Shown here in pieces: positions 45,680 to 56,400 of a stretch of DNA of 64,000 bases (position 1 is the stretch's first letter; the number at the start of each line of letters is the position of its first letter). The notes under the pieces were generated by a model. That model did no database searches. It saw only the letters and a list, made by a program, of their open reading frames with translations, and was not told the DNA's origin. The stretch covers positions 2,790,001 through 2,854,000 of the forward strand of contig CP071494.1 of assembly GCA_017354895.1 (NCBI GenBank). Direction: 5' to 3'. Source of the DNA: Podospora comata. Its lineage: Eukaryota; Ascomycota; Sordariomycetes; Sordariales; Podosporaceae. The position numbers and the translations under genes are program-made.

Positions 45680-46072
45680 TCAGATGCCGACTGTCTCGTT
45701 CCGACATCCCATAACCACGGCCCTCAAGCTCTCCCGGTCCGTGAATAGATCCTCATCCTCAGCAACCTCCGGCAGCGAAAAAATGGGTACAAAATCTCTA
45801 AATGCCTCTTCGCTCGCAAAGCTTATAATGGCAAAGCCATCAAAGTTGATATTTTCGGGCTTTCCGACCAACATGTTCAAGGGGTACGTAGGGCTCGCCG
45901 AATCCCGAGCAAGATAGTGACGGGTGTGAGACAAGGGAAATCGGGGGCCGGCGAGAGACTGGAGCAGAGGGACATGAACATTTTCCCAGTGGTCCTTGAA
46001 CTGCTCGGGTGATATGTCTGACTTGCGGGTAACGAAGATGATGATTGTATATGGCTTCGAGCTGGAAGACAT
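45680..46072 (-). CDS. EthD-domain protein
   Basis: 130 residues, intronless. Dimeric alpha/beta-barrel (ferredoxin-like) EthD fold: YTIIIFVTRKSDISPEQFKDHWENVHVPLLQSLAG, a RHYLARD strand, DGFAIISFASEEAFRDF and a closing ESLRAVVMG. Proteins of this fold in fungal polyketide clusters act as small cyclases, decarboxylases, dehydratases or monooxygenases without cofactor; in the aflatoxin cluster an EthD protein is known as HypE. The start at 46072 (MSSSSKP) begins the first strand; the frame is open upstream but not conserved-looking. It sits between the stcT- and stcS-type genes and shares a promoter with stcS. The exact equivalence to HypE or to an A. nidulans stc gene is uncertain. Confidence 0.8.
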   Translation of the reverse strand: MSSSSKPYTIIIFVTRKSDISPEQFKDHWENVHVPLLQSLAGPRFPLSHTRHYLARDSASPTYPLNMLVGKPENINFDGFAIISFASEEAFRDFVPIFSLPEVAEDEDLFTDRESLRAVVMGCRNETVGI

Positions 46073-46191
46073 GGCGGCGGCTGTGGAAAGCGATGAGGGC
46101 TCAAGGACCTGATGCGGAGATAAAAATTGGTTGAAAAAAAACGCAGTCTCCTTGGTTTTGTCCCGAAGTCTAGGTAAGTGCCTGCGCGTCT

Positions 46192-46202
46192 TCGGAAGCC
46201 GA
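46192..46202. promoter_or_regulatory. AflR-type site in EthD/stcS divergent promoter
   Basis: tcggaagccga, a palindromic TCG-N5-CGA that also meets TCGSWNNSCGR. 120 bp from the EthD ATG, 191 bp from the P450 ATG, within the 320-bp shared promoter. Confidence 0.55.
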
Positions 46203-46392
46203 CCTGCGCCACATGCGCACAGCACTCGGACTTTGAACCGAAAGGTAGCCACCCTGTACCACCTAGATATTACATTTGTGCTACCTAGAATGAAACGTCT
46301 AGATCGCGAGGGCATTACTTTTCACGTTAGGCTGGGAAATCTTCCCTGATTTGTCCGGTGAAACGACCATCCCACAAACAATAGTAATCACG

Positions 46393-48169
46393 ATGTATGC
46401 ATCACAGGTTTTTGTGCTTGGTGCCATAAGTGCCCTACTCCTCTTCGTAACGAGATTCTATGCCGCTCGCAAGCAAGTATGGAAGCTGAAGAGCGCCAAT
46501 CTCGTGAGTTCTGGCCTGACACCATGCCCTGCCCAGTGAGCTAATCTGTTTTGGCAGCCAATGCCAGAGTTCAAGCTCACGTCTGGTCACTTCCTGGCTT
46601 TGAAGGAGACTGTCAAGACTCTTCCGAAAAACGCAACCCTGCACACGGTCATGATGCAACTGTCAAAGAAGTTTCCCTCCGGAATGTTCTACATCAACAT
46701 GTGGCCCTTTAGCGGCACGTGGCTTGTGGTGACGACGCCCTCGGGAGCTTCACAATGTCAAACTCTGAATCTTATCAAGCCATCGATTCTCACGAAACCA
46801 CTGGAAACCATCGGCGGTGGGCCAAGCCTGATCACCATGAATGGAGAGACGCATAAGAAATGGCGTAGTCTATTCAACCCAGGATTTAGCCCCAGCTATC
46901 TCGTGGGGCTGGCTCCGATGATTGCGGATGAAGTGGCTGTATTTTGCCGTTTGTTGAGGGAACAGGCTGGGAACAAGAACGCGGAGGTGCTAAAGTTGGA
47001 AGATCTGACATTACGCCTAACAGTTGACACGATTGGAGCCGTTGCTCTGTGAGTCTAGCAAAGGTTATTACCAGAAAGTCGAATGTCTGCTAATGGCCAT
47101 GCGTGCCCCCTGCAGAGACACAAGGTTACACCATCAGACAAAGGATAGCCAACTTGCTCTGGCACTTCAGCGGCAAATCGAATGGACATCATTCGGGACC
47201 ACCTTTAACCCATTCAAACGCTACCTCACCATCCGCCCTTTGGTGCTGTGGTACAACAACCGTATCATGGATCAGCTCATTGGCCAGGAAATCGACAAGA
47301 GATACACTGAGTATCTGCAGGATCAAGGCTCAGGTGAAAGGCGCTCCAAATCCGTCATGTCGCTCGTGCTGGCTCAGTTCCTAGAAGAAGCCCAAGTCAA
47401 AGGCGCCCCGCCCCCTCTATCCGAGTTCAAGAAACTAGTTGCGCCCCAACTGCGCGGATTCCTGTTTGCTGGCCGAGACACGACGAGTAGCACCCTTCTC
47501 TATTGTTTTCACCTCTTGGCTACGCATCCCGAAGCGCTCAAAAGACTCCGCAGCGAGCACGGTGAAGTCTTTGGCGACAGGCTGAACGCGTCAAAAGCCC
47601 ATCAGGCCATTGCAAAGGAACCTCAACGGCTCAACCAACTGCCGTACACGACAGCGGTGATCAAGGAAGCGCTTCGGCTGTTTCCTCCCTCTGCGTCTCT
47701 ACGTGAAGGCCGCGCTGGAGTCGATCTTGTGGATGAGAAAGGAAGGCGGTATCCCACCGAGGAATGCAACGTGTGGACGCTGACATTGGCGCTGCATCAC
47801 AATGCCGTGTATTGGAAGCAGGCCGAGTCGTTTGTGCCAGAGCGGTGGTTGGTGGGACCTGAGGATCCCATGTACCCCGTGAAGGGGGCGTGGAGGGCGT
47901 TTGAGCTTGGTCCTAGGGCTTGCATTGGGCAGACGTTGGCGCTGTTGGAACTTCGAGTTGCGCTGGTGATGACACTTTCCGAGTTTGATATCACTCCGGC
48001 GTACGAGGATTGGGATAGGATGCATCCGAGGCCGGGTGTCAAGTTGGTGAATGGAAATAGGGCTTATCAGGCAGAGAAGGGTGGTGGTGGTGCGCATCCT
48101 GCTGATGGATTTCCTTGTCGGGTTACGCTTCGCGACATGGATGGTAGAGAGGGTGACGTTCAGGGGTAA
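46393..48169 (+). CDS. stcS: cytochrome P450, CYP59/StcS-like (VerA/AflN)
   Basis: About 510 residues in three exons; introns about 46504-46558 (after SANL) and 47048-47115 (joining GAVAL to DTR). N-terminal anchor [18 protein letters not shown]-helix [11 protein letters not shown]-helix [12 protein letters not shown] in [10 protein letters not shown], and heme loop [19 protein letters not shown] with the cysteine ligand. The C-terminal extension ([12 protein letters not shown], then [10 protein letters not shown] and [12 protein letters not shown]) is of the CYP59 kind. In A. nidulans, StcS works with StcU in converting versicolorin A towards demethylsterigmatocystin. The call among the pathway P450s rests on this C-terminus and on position next to stcT. 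Confidence 0.8.
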
Positions 48170-48306
48170 TGCAACATGCTTCAGCTTTCCCATATCAAAA
48201 CTCGATATATTCAGAAATAGCAAATCATCTTTCTTATTCCCTCTCACTTGGAACGAACGGGTGACAAATGCCCATGAATGTGTTTCTTTCTTAGCATGAC
48301 CTACTG

Positions 48307-48346
48307 CCCCTGAGCAGCCCCTGAGCAGCCCCTGAGCAGCCCCTGA
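48307..48346 (+). repeat. 11-bp tandem repeat, 3.6 copies
   Basis: Unit cccctgagcag at 48307-48317, 48318-48328, 48329-48339 and a 7-base partial copy, in the short gap between two convergent gene ends. Confidence 0.9.
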
Positions 48347-48423
48347 ATCCAGGATCCACTATCCACAAGATCACCAGCCTCCTCAAACAAAGCCGGTCGA
48401 CACATTACACAGGCACCATTACC

Positions 48424-50420
48424 TCACTTTCCAGCCAAAATATCAGCAGCAATCTTCTCCGCCAATGCGTACACCGTCCCCATAGGCTGCCCATCAATCG
48501 CAAACGGGAACGCTGACGCATCCACCACCCGAAGACCATCCACCCCCAAAACCCTCGCATTCGAGTCCACCACCGCATTCGGATCATCCTTCTTCCCCAT
48601 AGCGCAAGTCCCCACACCAGCGTAGTACGCATCCGACGTCTCAGCAATATAATTGTAAATCTCCTCATCAGTCTGATACCTCTCCCCAGGCAGGATCTCC
48701 GGCCCATCAATCACCTCTTGCATCGTCTCCGACGCCACAATAGCCCTGCACCGGCGAAACGCAGCAACAGCCATCTCCTTATCCCTCGGATCGTCCAACC
48801 AACGGGGATCAACAATCGGATTCTGCGCCGTATCAGTACTATTAATCGTCACCGACCCCCGACTGAACGTCGCCATCAGCGCCGCCGACATGCTAAAGTA
48901 ATTCTTCCCATCATACTGCGGGACAAACGTGTCGTCCAAGGCAATGTATGAAAAAGTGGGCCAGTCCTCAGGGAATTCTTTTTCGATATCTGCCGCCGTC
49001 GAGTCCTTGAGCATGCCGGGCTGGTGCTTCTCAAAGGCAAAGTAGTCCTGCCCGGGGTTGGTTAGCAGCCCGGTGCGGAAGTTGTTGTACTCGTAGATGG
49101 ACCGGGGGAGGGTCTCCTTGCTTCCCATCAGCTGGCTGTGGCTTTCTACTTTTACCGGGTTGGTCGGGCCGAGGATGATGGTGTCTTGCATGTTCTTGCC
49201 GACGCCGGGGCGGTCGGAGAGGACGGGGATGTCGAGCTTCTCGAGGGTGTCCCGGGGTCCGATGCCCGAGACCATCAGGAGCTGGGGGGAGCGCATCACG
49301 CCGGCGGAGAGGATGACTTCTTTTTTGGCACCAATGGTCCACTCGAAGCCGTCGGTGCTCACCTTGACGCCGGTTGCCTTTTTCTTGTCGTCGAATAAGA
49401 TCTTCTTGACGAGGGTGCGAGTGTAAAAGTTGAGGTTGTTGCTCTCGAGGAGGGCGTCGTGGAGGTAGGAGGTGGATGCTGTGTCGCGGCGCCGGGTGTA
49501 AGGGTTGATGGTGTGCGTGATGTAGGACCGGCCGAGCAGGTTGCCGTCGGAGAAGCCTTGCACTTCGGGAAAGCCCAGTTTGGCGAGTGCCTTGTCCACC
49601 CAGGACGAGATGGCGTTAGTCCAGTAGGGGTAGGCGACGTGGACTGGCCCGCCGGACTCGGAGAATGCAGAAAGGTTGTTGACGGCAGTGGCATTGGCAG
49701 GTCTTGGGTTTGTGTTGGGGCCGGAAAACTTTACGCTTTTCTGGAAGTACGGCAGCCAGTTGTCCCAGGTGTATGCATCGTCACCGACCTGCTCGGCCCA
49801 TTTCTTGTAGGCCCCTTTCGAGCCGCGGTGATAGAGCATCGCGCCGCGGGCTGTGCTGCCACCTAGTGTCTTTCCCTGCATGTAAAACATGGCTCTTTTG
49901 GCGAGACCCTACAATGATGCGTTAGCTCTCCTGTTCCTCTGAGTGTCCGAAGACAGGGTGTACATACTGGCTGAGGCACAGTGTACTGATACCAGTCAAA
50001 CAAGGGGTTCTTCACGTGGCCATTATCGAAGAAGTAGTTGAACAGATACATGGGCACCTCGGTCATATTTCCCCCCTCAATCTCGTAGAAACCGCCTGCT
50101 TCGATCACAGCCACCGAGTTGGCGTTGTCTTCGGAAAGTCGCTTGGCCATCGCTAAGCCAGCAGTGCCGCCGCCAACAATCACGTAGTCGAATGATTGCC
50201 CTGGCCAACCGTAGGGCCCGAAGTGCGAGCTAAGCAAGTCTTTTGCCTGGATACGACCATCCATGCGAGCTTCATCATGGTTTTTTGTCGTGCTGAACAG
50301 GGACGAGACTCGAGGAATAGCATTGAAGGCAGAGAGATACAGCGGCTGCTGTGTTGCAGTGGCAATGCCAACGCTGATTGTCCGCGACAGGGCGACGAGG
50401 TAGAGTGGTAGGGATCTCAT
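48424..50420 (-). CDS. stcN: GMC-fold versicolorin B synthase type (Vbs/AflK/StcN)
   Basis: About 635 residues in two exons (intron about 49912-49974, joining TVPQP to [10 protein letters not shown]). Signal-peptide-like N-terminus ([20 protein letters not shown]), FAD-binding [27 protein letters not shown], and the GMC signature [19 protein letters not shown]. At the usual catalytic His pair of GMC oxidases the sequence has [11 protein letters not shown] (Ala in place of the first His) and [16 protein letters not shown] (Gln in place of the second), so oxidase chemistry is unlikely. Versicolorin B synthase is a known GMC homologue that performs a non-redox cyclising dehydration of versiconal; the residue changes fit that. 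Several N-x-S/T sites suggest glycosylation. Divergent from the hypC-type gene. Confidence 0.85.
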
Positions 50421-50644
50421 TTTGAGCGTCAAGTGGGTAGGTAATGTTAACAGTTCGGCAAAGCTGGAATATAGTTGAACACTACTAGTGAGATCAAGTA
50501 AATCTATATAGCCAAGAGAGTCTCTTTTGGCTATGTAGCTAGCTACCCATCTCGGATTCCAATCTGTTCAATTGCTATATGTCGGACCGTATTGTGCCTC
50601 CGTCTATCGGTGTCCAGCTTTGAGGGTGTATACCCTAGTAGGGT

Positions 50645-50655
50645 TCGCTTTCCGG
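50645..50655. promoter_or_regulatory. AflR-type site in stcN/hypC divergent promoter
   Basis: tcgctttccgg, matches TCGSWNNSCGR. 225 bp from the stcN-type ATG, 146 bp from the hypC-type ATG, upstream of a TATA box at about 50715. Confidence 0.45.
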
Positions 50656-50749
50656 AGACAGACCGAGCCGCATTCCGATGGTGCCGACTTTCGCGATGGC
50701 CGTTTGCAGCTCTGTATAAAGTTGAACTCAGTGTCGCTCCCAATGTCGT

Positions 50750-50760
50750 TCGGTCAACGA
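50750..50760. promoter_or_regulatory. second TCG-N5-CGA motif near hypC start
   Basis: tcggtcaacga fits TCG-N5-CGA but not the stricter TCGSWNNSCGR. It lies downstream of the TATA box, 40 bp before the ATG, so probably in the leader; may be chance. Confidence 0.3.
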
Positions 50761-50800
50761 CGCCTTGCTCAAAACACCTTCACACGAATAATCGCACACC

Positions 50801-51351
50801 ATGACCGGTATTGGAATCGAGGCAATCGCAGTCGTAACAGGATGCTTCCTCTCGGGTAAGGATCAACCCCATCCTGAAGTTACAAGCCGATAAACTAAGC
50901 ACCTGCGCGCGCAGGAGCCATCATGAGCGTCTTCCTGATCACGATTCCGGTGCTCATCGCAACGACAAAGGAGCCGGCAAAGTTGGTCAACCAATGGAGA
51001 CGTGTGTATCTCAGCGGTCACGTCAAAGGACCGGCCATAGCAACCACTACGGGTCTCGTCTACGTCTATGCGGCCTGGAGCAAATACGCAGCCGGCGAGC
51101 CGTGGCGTGTTTTTGCCCTCGCCGGAGCGACGACGGTTTCCATCGTGCCTTACACCTTGACTTTTATGCAGGGGATCAACAATGCGCTTTTCCGTGCCGA
51201 TGATCTGACTGGCAAGGGAGTTGAGCCCTCGTGGGCCGATGCCGAGACGTTGGTGCTTCGATGGGGCCGGCTTAATGCTATTCGGGCGTTGATTCCTCTC
51301 GCCGGGGGGATCATTGGACTTTTGGGCACTTGCCAGGTGTTGTCATTTTAG
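50801..51351 (+). CDS. hypC: DUF1772 membrane protein, anthrone-oxidase type (HypC)
   Basis: 163 residues in two exons (50801-50855 and 50915-51351; GGTAAGG donor, GCGCAG acceptor). Four hydrophobic segments: IAVVTGCFLSGAIMSVFLITIPVLIA, AIATTTGLVYVYAAW, VFALAGATTVSIVPYTLTF and ALIPLAGGIIGLLGTCQVL. Between the last two stands the family's polar segment FMQGINNALF and an R-W-x-x-x-N-A-I-R helix. Members associated with anthraquinone clusters oxidise anthrones to anthraquinones, here presumably norsolorinic acid anthrone to norsolorinic acid. TATAAAG at about 50715-50721. It occupies the stcM position of the A. nidulans order. Confidence 0.85.
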
Positions 51352-51507
51352 AGTACCTAGCAGGAGTGTCAGGTGTCAGAACTGAGAATATGGTGTAACC
51401 CCGCGATAAGGAAATGTATGTGGTCAGCTTGTGCCGCCCCCAGACCGTGCTGTTCTGTTGGCATTGGTCGTTGTCCAGCAAGAGACCCGGCCTCTTGGCT
51501 CCCCGTT

Positions 51508-51518
51508 TCGCTCCCCGA
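51508..51518. promoter_or_regulatory. AflR-type site upstream of stcL-type P450
   Basis: tcgctccccga, palindromic TCG-N5-CGA and TCGSWNNSCGR match, 138 bp before the ATG at 51656. Confidence 0.5.
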
Positions 51519-51655
51519 TGTGCATCTTGGGCCGTTGTGTAGTCCACCACGGCTAGATATAGGGTCCACAAGATGGTTCCAATACCTCGTTGCGTCCCAT
51601 CAACATTCTACACGTAGACGCTAAAATCGAACATCTTGTAATAACGTGTAACAGC

Positions 51656-53206
51656 ATGGGTCCACTGCTGCTCTTGGTTGGGCTGGTGTTCCTTTACCCC
51701 CTTTACCATGTCATCTACAATCTTTTCTTCCACCCCTTGGCCTCCTACCCCGGCCCCCTTCTCTGGCGGGCAAGCTCCTTCCCATGGAAGCTCACACTCC
51801 TCCGCGGGACCATGCATCACGATCTGATGCGATTCCATCAAAAGTACGGCGACACCGTCCGCCTCAAGCCCGATGAAATCAGCTACGCAAACGCCCAAGC
51901 CTGGAAAGACATCCACGCACACGTCCCAGGCCGTCCGGAATTCCTCAAAGACCCCGTTCGCCTCCCCCTGGCACCCAACGGCATCATGAGCATCCTTGTC
52001 TCCGACACCAGAAACCACGCCCGCTTCCGCAGCTTGTTCGGCCACGCTTTCAGCGACAAAGGCCTGCGCGTCCAAGAGGAAAACATCATCCGCTATGCCG
52101 ACCTCCTGGTCGATGTCCTCCGGGAAGTCGCCGACACGGACTCAGCCATCGAAATGGTGCGGTACTACAACATGGGCATCTTCGACTCGATCGGCGCCCT
52201 CTCCTTTGGCGAGTCCTTCAACAGCTTGGCCGATCGAACCCTCCACCCCTGGGTCGACGCCATCCACAAAAACCTCAAGAGCGTGGCCATCTCGCACGTC
52301 TTGCGGAGCATGGGAGTCGAGTTCCTCACCCCTTACGTCCTCCCCGAAGAACTGCGGGGGAAGCGCGCCGAGAATTACAAGTACGCCATCGAAAAGGTCA
52401 ACCGCCGGCTGCAAAAGACGGGCGACCAGGGTGACTTTTGGGATCGCGTCATCGTCAAGAGCGGCGACGGGAACGAGTCCGGCCAGGGGATGAGCCAGGG
52501 GGAGATGCTCAACAATGCCGCCGTGATGGTCGTTGCCGGGTCAGAGACGACATCCTCTGTCCTCTGCGGCGCCACATTTCTCATGTGCAAATACGTCAAG
52601 TTCGACAAGGCAGCGCACGAGGTCCGCTCGGCGTTCAAGAGGTCGGAGGATATCACCCTGTTGACTGTCTCCCCTCTGCCTTACCTCACTGCTGTCATTG
52701 ACGAGACCCTTCGCATGTACCCCGCCGTTCCGGGCCAACCACCGCGCGTCGTGCCCGCGGGAGGAGCCATGGTTTGTGGCAAATTCATCCCCGAGGGCGT
52801 AAGTACTTCCTTTTCTCTCTGCCCACCTACCTACCTCAGAAACACAATCAACTGATGACTATGCGGCATAAAGATGCGCGTCGGTATAAGCCACATCGGC
52901 ACGTATTACGCCGACTACAACTTCACCAAACCTCACGAATTCATCCCCGAGCGCTTCATCAACAAGGATGATCCGATGTTTGCCAACGACAATTACGCCG
53001 CTTACCAGCCGTGGTCTGTCGGGGTGCGCAACTGCATCGGGCGCAACCTTGCCTACGCCGAGCTGCGCTTGACACTGGCCAAGTTGCTGTGGCATTTTGA
53101 CCTCGTGCTGGACGAGGCCAAGACGGGAGACTTTCTGGACCAGAAGATCTGGTCCATCTGGGCGAAGAGAGAGCTGTATGTCAAGCTGTACTCTCGCAAG
53201 GACTGA
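51656..53206 (+). CDS. stcL: cytochrome P450, CYP60-like (VerB/AflL/StcL)
   Basis: 491 residues in two exons (51656-52798 and 52874-53206). Anchor GPLLLLVGLVFLYPLYHVIYNLFFHPLASYPGP, the classic CYP65/CYP60-clade start; C-helix HARFRSLFGHAFS; I-helix VAGSETTSS; K-helix DETLRMYP; PERF; heme loop WSVGVRNCIGRNLAYAE, where Trp replaces the usual Phe, as is common in this clade. Two pathway P450s belong here, AvnA/StcF (averantin hydroxylase) and VerB/StcL (versicolorin B desaturase). Position between the FAS genes and the hypC/stcN pair corresponds to stcL, so I prefer VerB; residue-level proof would need alignment. Motif AflR site 138 bp upstream. Confidence 0.8.
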
Positions 53207-53442
53207 TGGACTGGTGGACATGATTAGGGCGGTAGTAACTTGAATGATAATCAACCATGAACCCTTTATATCATTGCGTACTCTGTGGTTTTAAAGACAA
53301 GAGGCTCAAACAAAGCTGAAGCAACCTGTTGTTGAAAAATATGTCAGGAATTGATAACTTGACATAAATAGTCCCATCTAGAACTTCACCAAATAAAAGA
53401 AATGAGATGACGTCTTCAAAGTGATCAGCATGCTAGGTGTAC

Positions 53443-56400
53443 CTATTCCTTCATCTGCTTCAACAACCTCAACAACACCCCACTCCCAGTAACCCTCTGA
53501 ACCATCTCGATATACTCTCTCTCCACCGAAAAAGGCCTACCCACCACATTCGGGATCCACCGGCCCACCAACTCCTCCGGCCTGATGTCCGCAACATGAA
53601 TGCTCTGCGACAAATAGTCCCGATAGTCATCAATCTGCGGCCGTAGTGCCCTTGAGTGGAAAGGGATGTCGATACCCGTCAGTGGGATAGTGGCCTTTCC
53701 ACGTCTAAGAGCGTCTGAGCTGGAGAGAAGTTGAGCACGGGGAATAAGACCGCGCACCAAGCCCCTGAGTGTGAATATGTCAAGCCTTTCCGGCTCAGGT
53801 TTTGTCGAGAGGTCATCACAGGCTTTGCCGAGGATCCAAAGCGGTTGGAACTAGGGGTATATAAGCAAGGAGTGACGGCGGGGAGGGTGAAGAGATGAGG
53901 AAGAACTGACATGACCGGCGCAGACATACTGCTGGGAGCGAATGTTGTAGTTTACTGTCTCTAACAAGAGGCCTGTTTCCTCTGCGATCACTTGCACCAG
54001 GGCTTGCAGGTGATCCTCCCCGAAGACTAGGTAAAGCAAGGCGAGTGAGAACTCATTCAAGGCTGCGAATTGGGGAAATGGGGCAAGATACCTGGGCTGA
54101 TTCGTGAAGGATCAACAGCAACCATGCTGTAATCCGTCCTGTCACCTTCCTCACGGGGCAAGGCATTCTGCATCTTCAACCCGCGGTAGTATATGAGCGA
54201 TAGCAGGCTCTCAAACTGCATGAACGACGTGCAAGCCCCCAGAGCGGCATATTCGCCAAGTGAATGTCCTGCAAAGCGTGCGCCTGTCTGAACAACGCCT
54301 CTGGTCCGCAAATGTACATATTCTGCCATCTCCATGACGACTAATGCTGGTTGTGCGAACTGTGTTGACATGAGAAGACCAGTCGAGTGGGAGAATGTGT
54401 ACGACTTCGACCGTGTTGTCAGGCCGCGCAGGATTGGCTCCTCTCTGCTGTCCCCGCCAGCTGTCAAAACTCGTCGGGTCATTCCGAGATACATATTTCG
54501 AATGTGTCGTCCACGGCTGCCTCCAAAGTAGACGGTGAGCGTCTTGGGATTGTCTTGAACGATGTGCCTGAGCGAGAACCCGTAGTGCATTCTCAGATGA
54601 TCCTCTGCTCGATCCCACAGCGCTTTTGCCTCGGGCCTCGTGGCGTAAAGTGACATGCCCATGCCTTTTTCCTGACCTCCTTGACCGCAAAAGACATATG
54701 CGGTGCCAGGCTGCTCAACATCTGCTTCGGCAGCGAGCACCCTTTCCCCCGTTTCGTCGTTGAAGGTCTGTATACTGAGAATCATCCTGCCATCCTCCAC
54801 AGCAACATGTTGCATCTCGACTCTCAACCTGTCCTTTGGTCGTACCATGGCCTCGAAGGTTGCCTGCCAGCCTTTGAACCGGGTCCGGTCCGTATCTCCT
54901 ATAGCCCATTCGACTGCTCGACGGACAATCGCTGACGTGTGCATCCCATGAACCACTGTCCCATGAAGACCAGCATATCGAGCAAACAAGGGGCACACGT
55001 GTATCGGGTTTGTGTCATGCGAAACAGCTGCGTAAGGGGCGCTTTCAGCGGGTGCACGTACAAGAATCGGCGGGACACCCGTCCATCCTGGATTCTCCAG
55101 CTGTTGTCGAGTAGTGAGAGGTGATCCATGTCGGCGGAGAAAATCCATGATTGGATTACCGAGGCAAGAGTCTTGCTCAAAATACACTCGACCGAGTTGG
55201 ATAGGGGCTGAAGTGCCGTTCTGCTCTGCCAGAGTCACGACGCCGGACACCTGCAGCAAGGCATTCCCATTCTCGTTGTCGTGTACGGTGTGAGTGGTGA
55301 GTTTGAACCTGAGTCTCTTTCCAATCAGGTCGGGCGGCTGTTCGTCAAATATCAACCATTTCCGGCTTATCAGAAGGGCATTCTTGACGGGCGAGTCAAC
55401 ATGTACCACCGCCTCCGGCTCTCTCACTGAGGTGAACTGTTCCTCGGCGCCTCCTTGTTCACCCCGCAAGAAGAATTCTGTCTCGATGGTGACCACCCGC
55501 TCACCTTGCCTTCGGATATCTGCAGAGATTTTGACCAGCTTTCCCGTCGCCGTCGTGGCCACCGCCGTGATGCGCGAAAATGCCTGTACCGTATCCCCAA
55601 CCTGCAGCGGCCTGGCGGATGGAGCGTAACGAAAGGATATCGACCGGTGAAGAAGCCGCAGTAGATTGCAGTTCAAACCTGGGGTCAGAAGGGGCTTGGT
55701 GAGAGCAGTCCACGCCACAACGATGCAGTAGTCGAGAGGAATAAGAAGACCACTGGGGTTCCACGAACGAAGCTGTGCTCCGCTGCTTCTTCGGATGACA
55801 TTGATGTAATCATAGATATTCCGCTCACAGAGAATTATTTCGTTTCCGGTGAACTCGGAGCTCAATCCCGTAACTTGAGGAGGACCTGGGAAAACATCGT
55901 GGATCCACAGCCGGTGGTATAAAGACTTTACGGTCGCGGTGTGTGTCGAAGCATTCTCGTAGAGTCTGCAGCCCTTGGGCCCCTGGTGAACCTTGAACGG
56001 GAACTTTACTTCGGTCACCCGTTTTGTGGCGACAGAGGGAGAAAGGATGAGTGTGACGACGATATCTCCGATGCGGTTGTGGGTAATTTTGAGACTGGTA
56101 CGTGGGTTTCGCGCTGTTGAAGAACCCGGACTGAGAACAATCTCGTTAAAACATGAGTCCTCAGTCGCCCGTCTCATCTCAATCGTATCACGAGCAACGG
56201 GGAGGAAAGCCGTCTTGATCGGATTTTGGCAACGAGAAGTACCCCTGAAAATCCAGTCGTCTTCCAGGCACTTTTCTGCCCATGACCCAGCAACATTGAC
56301 TATGTGCTTGATGAGTCTCTCGGTGTCCAAAATTTTGAAATCCTTAGTCAGTTCCACCCGATATGTCACGCCATGAGTTGTCGACAGGACTCCAGCAATC

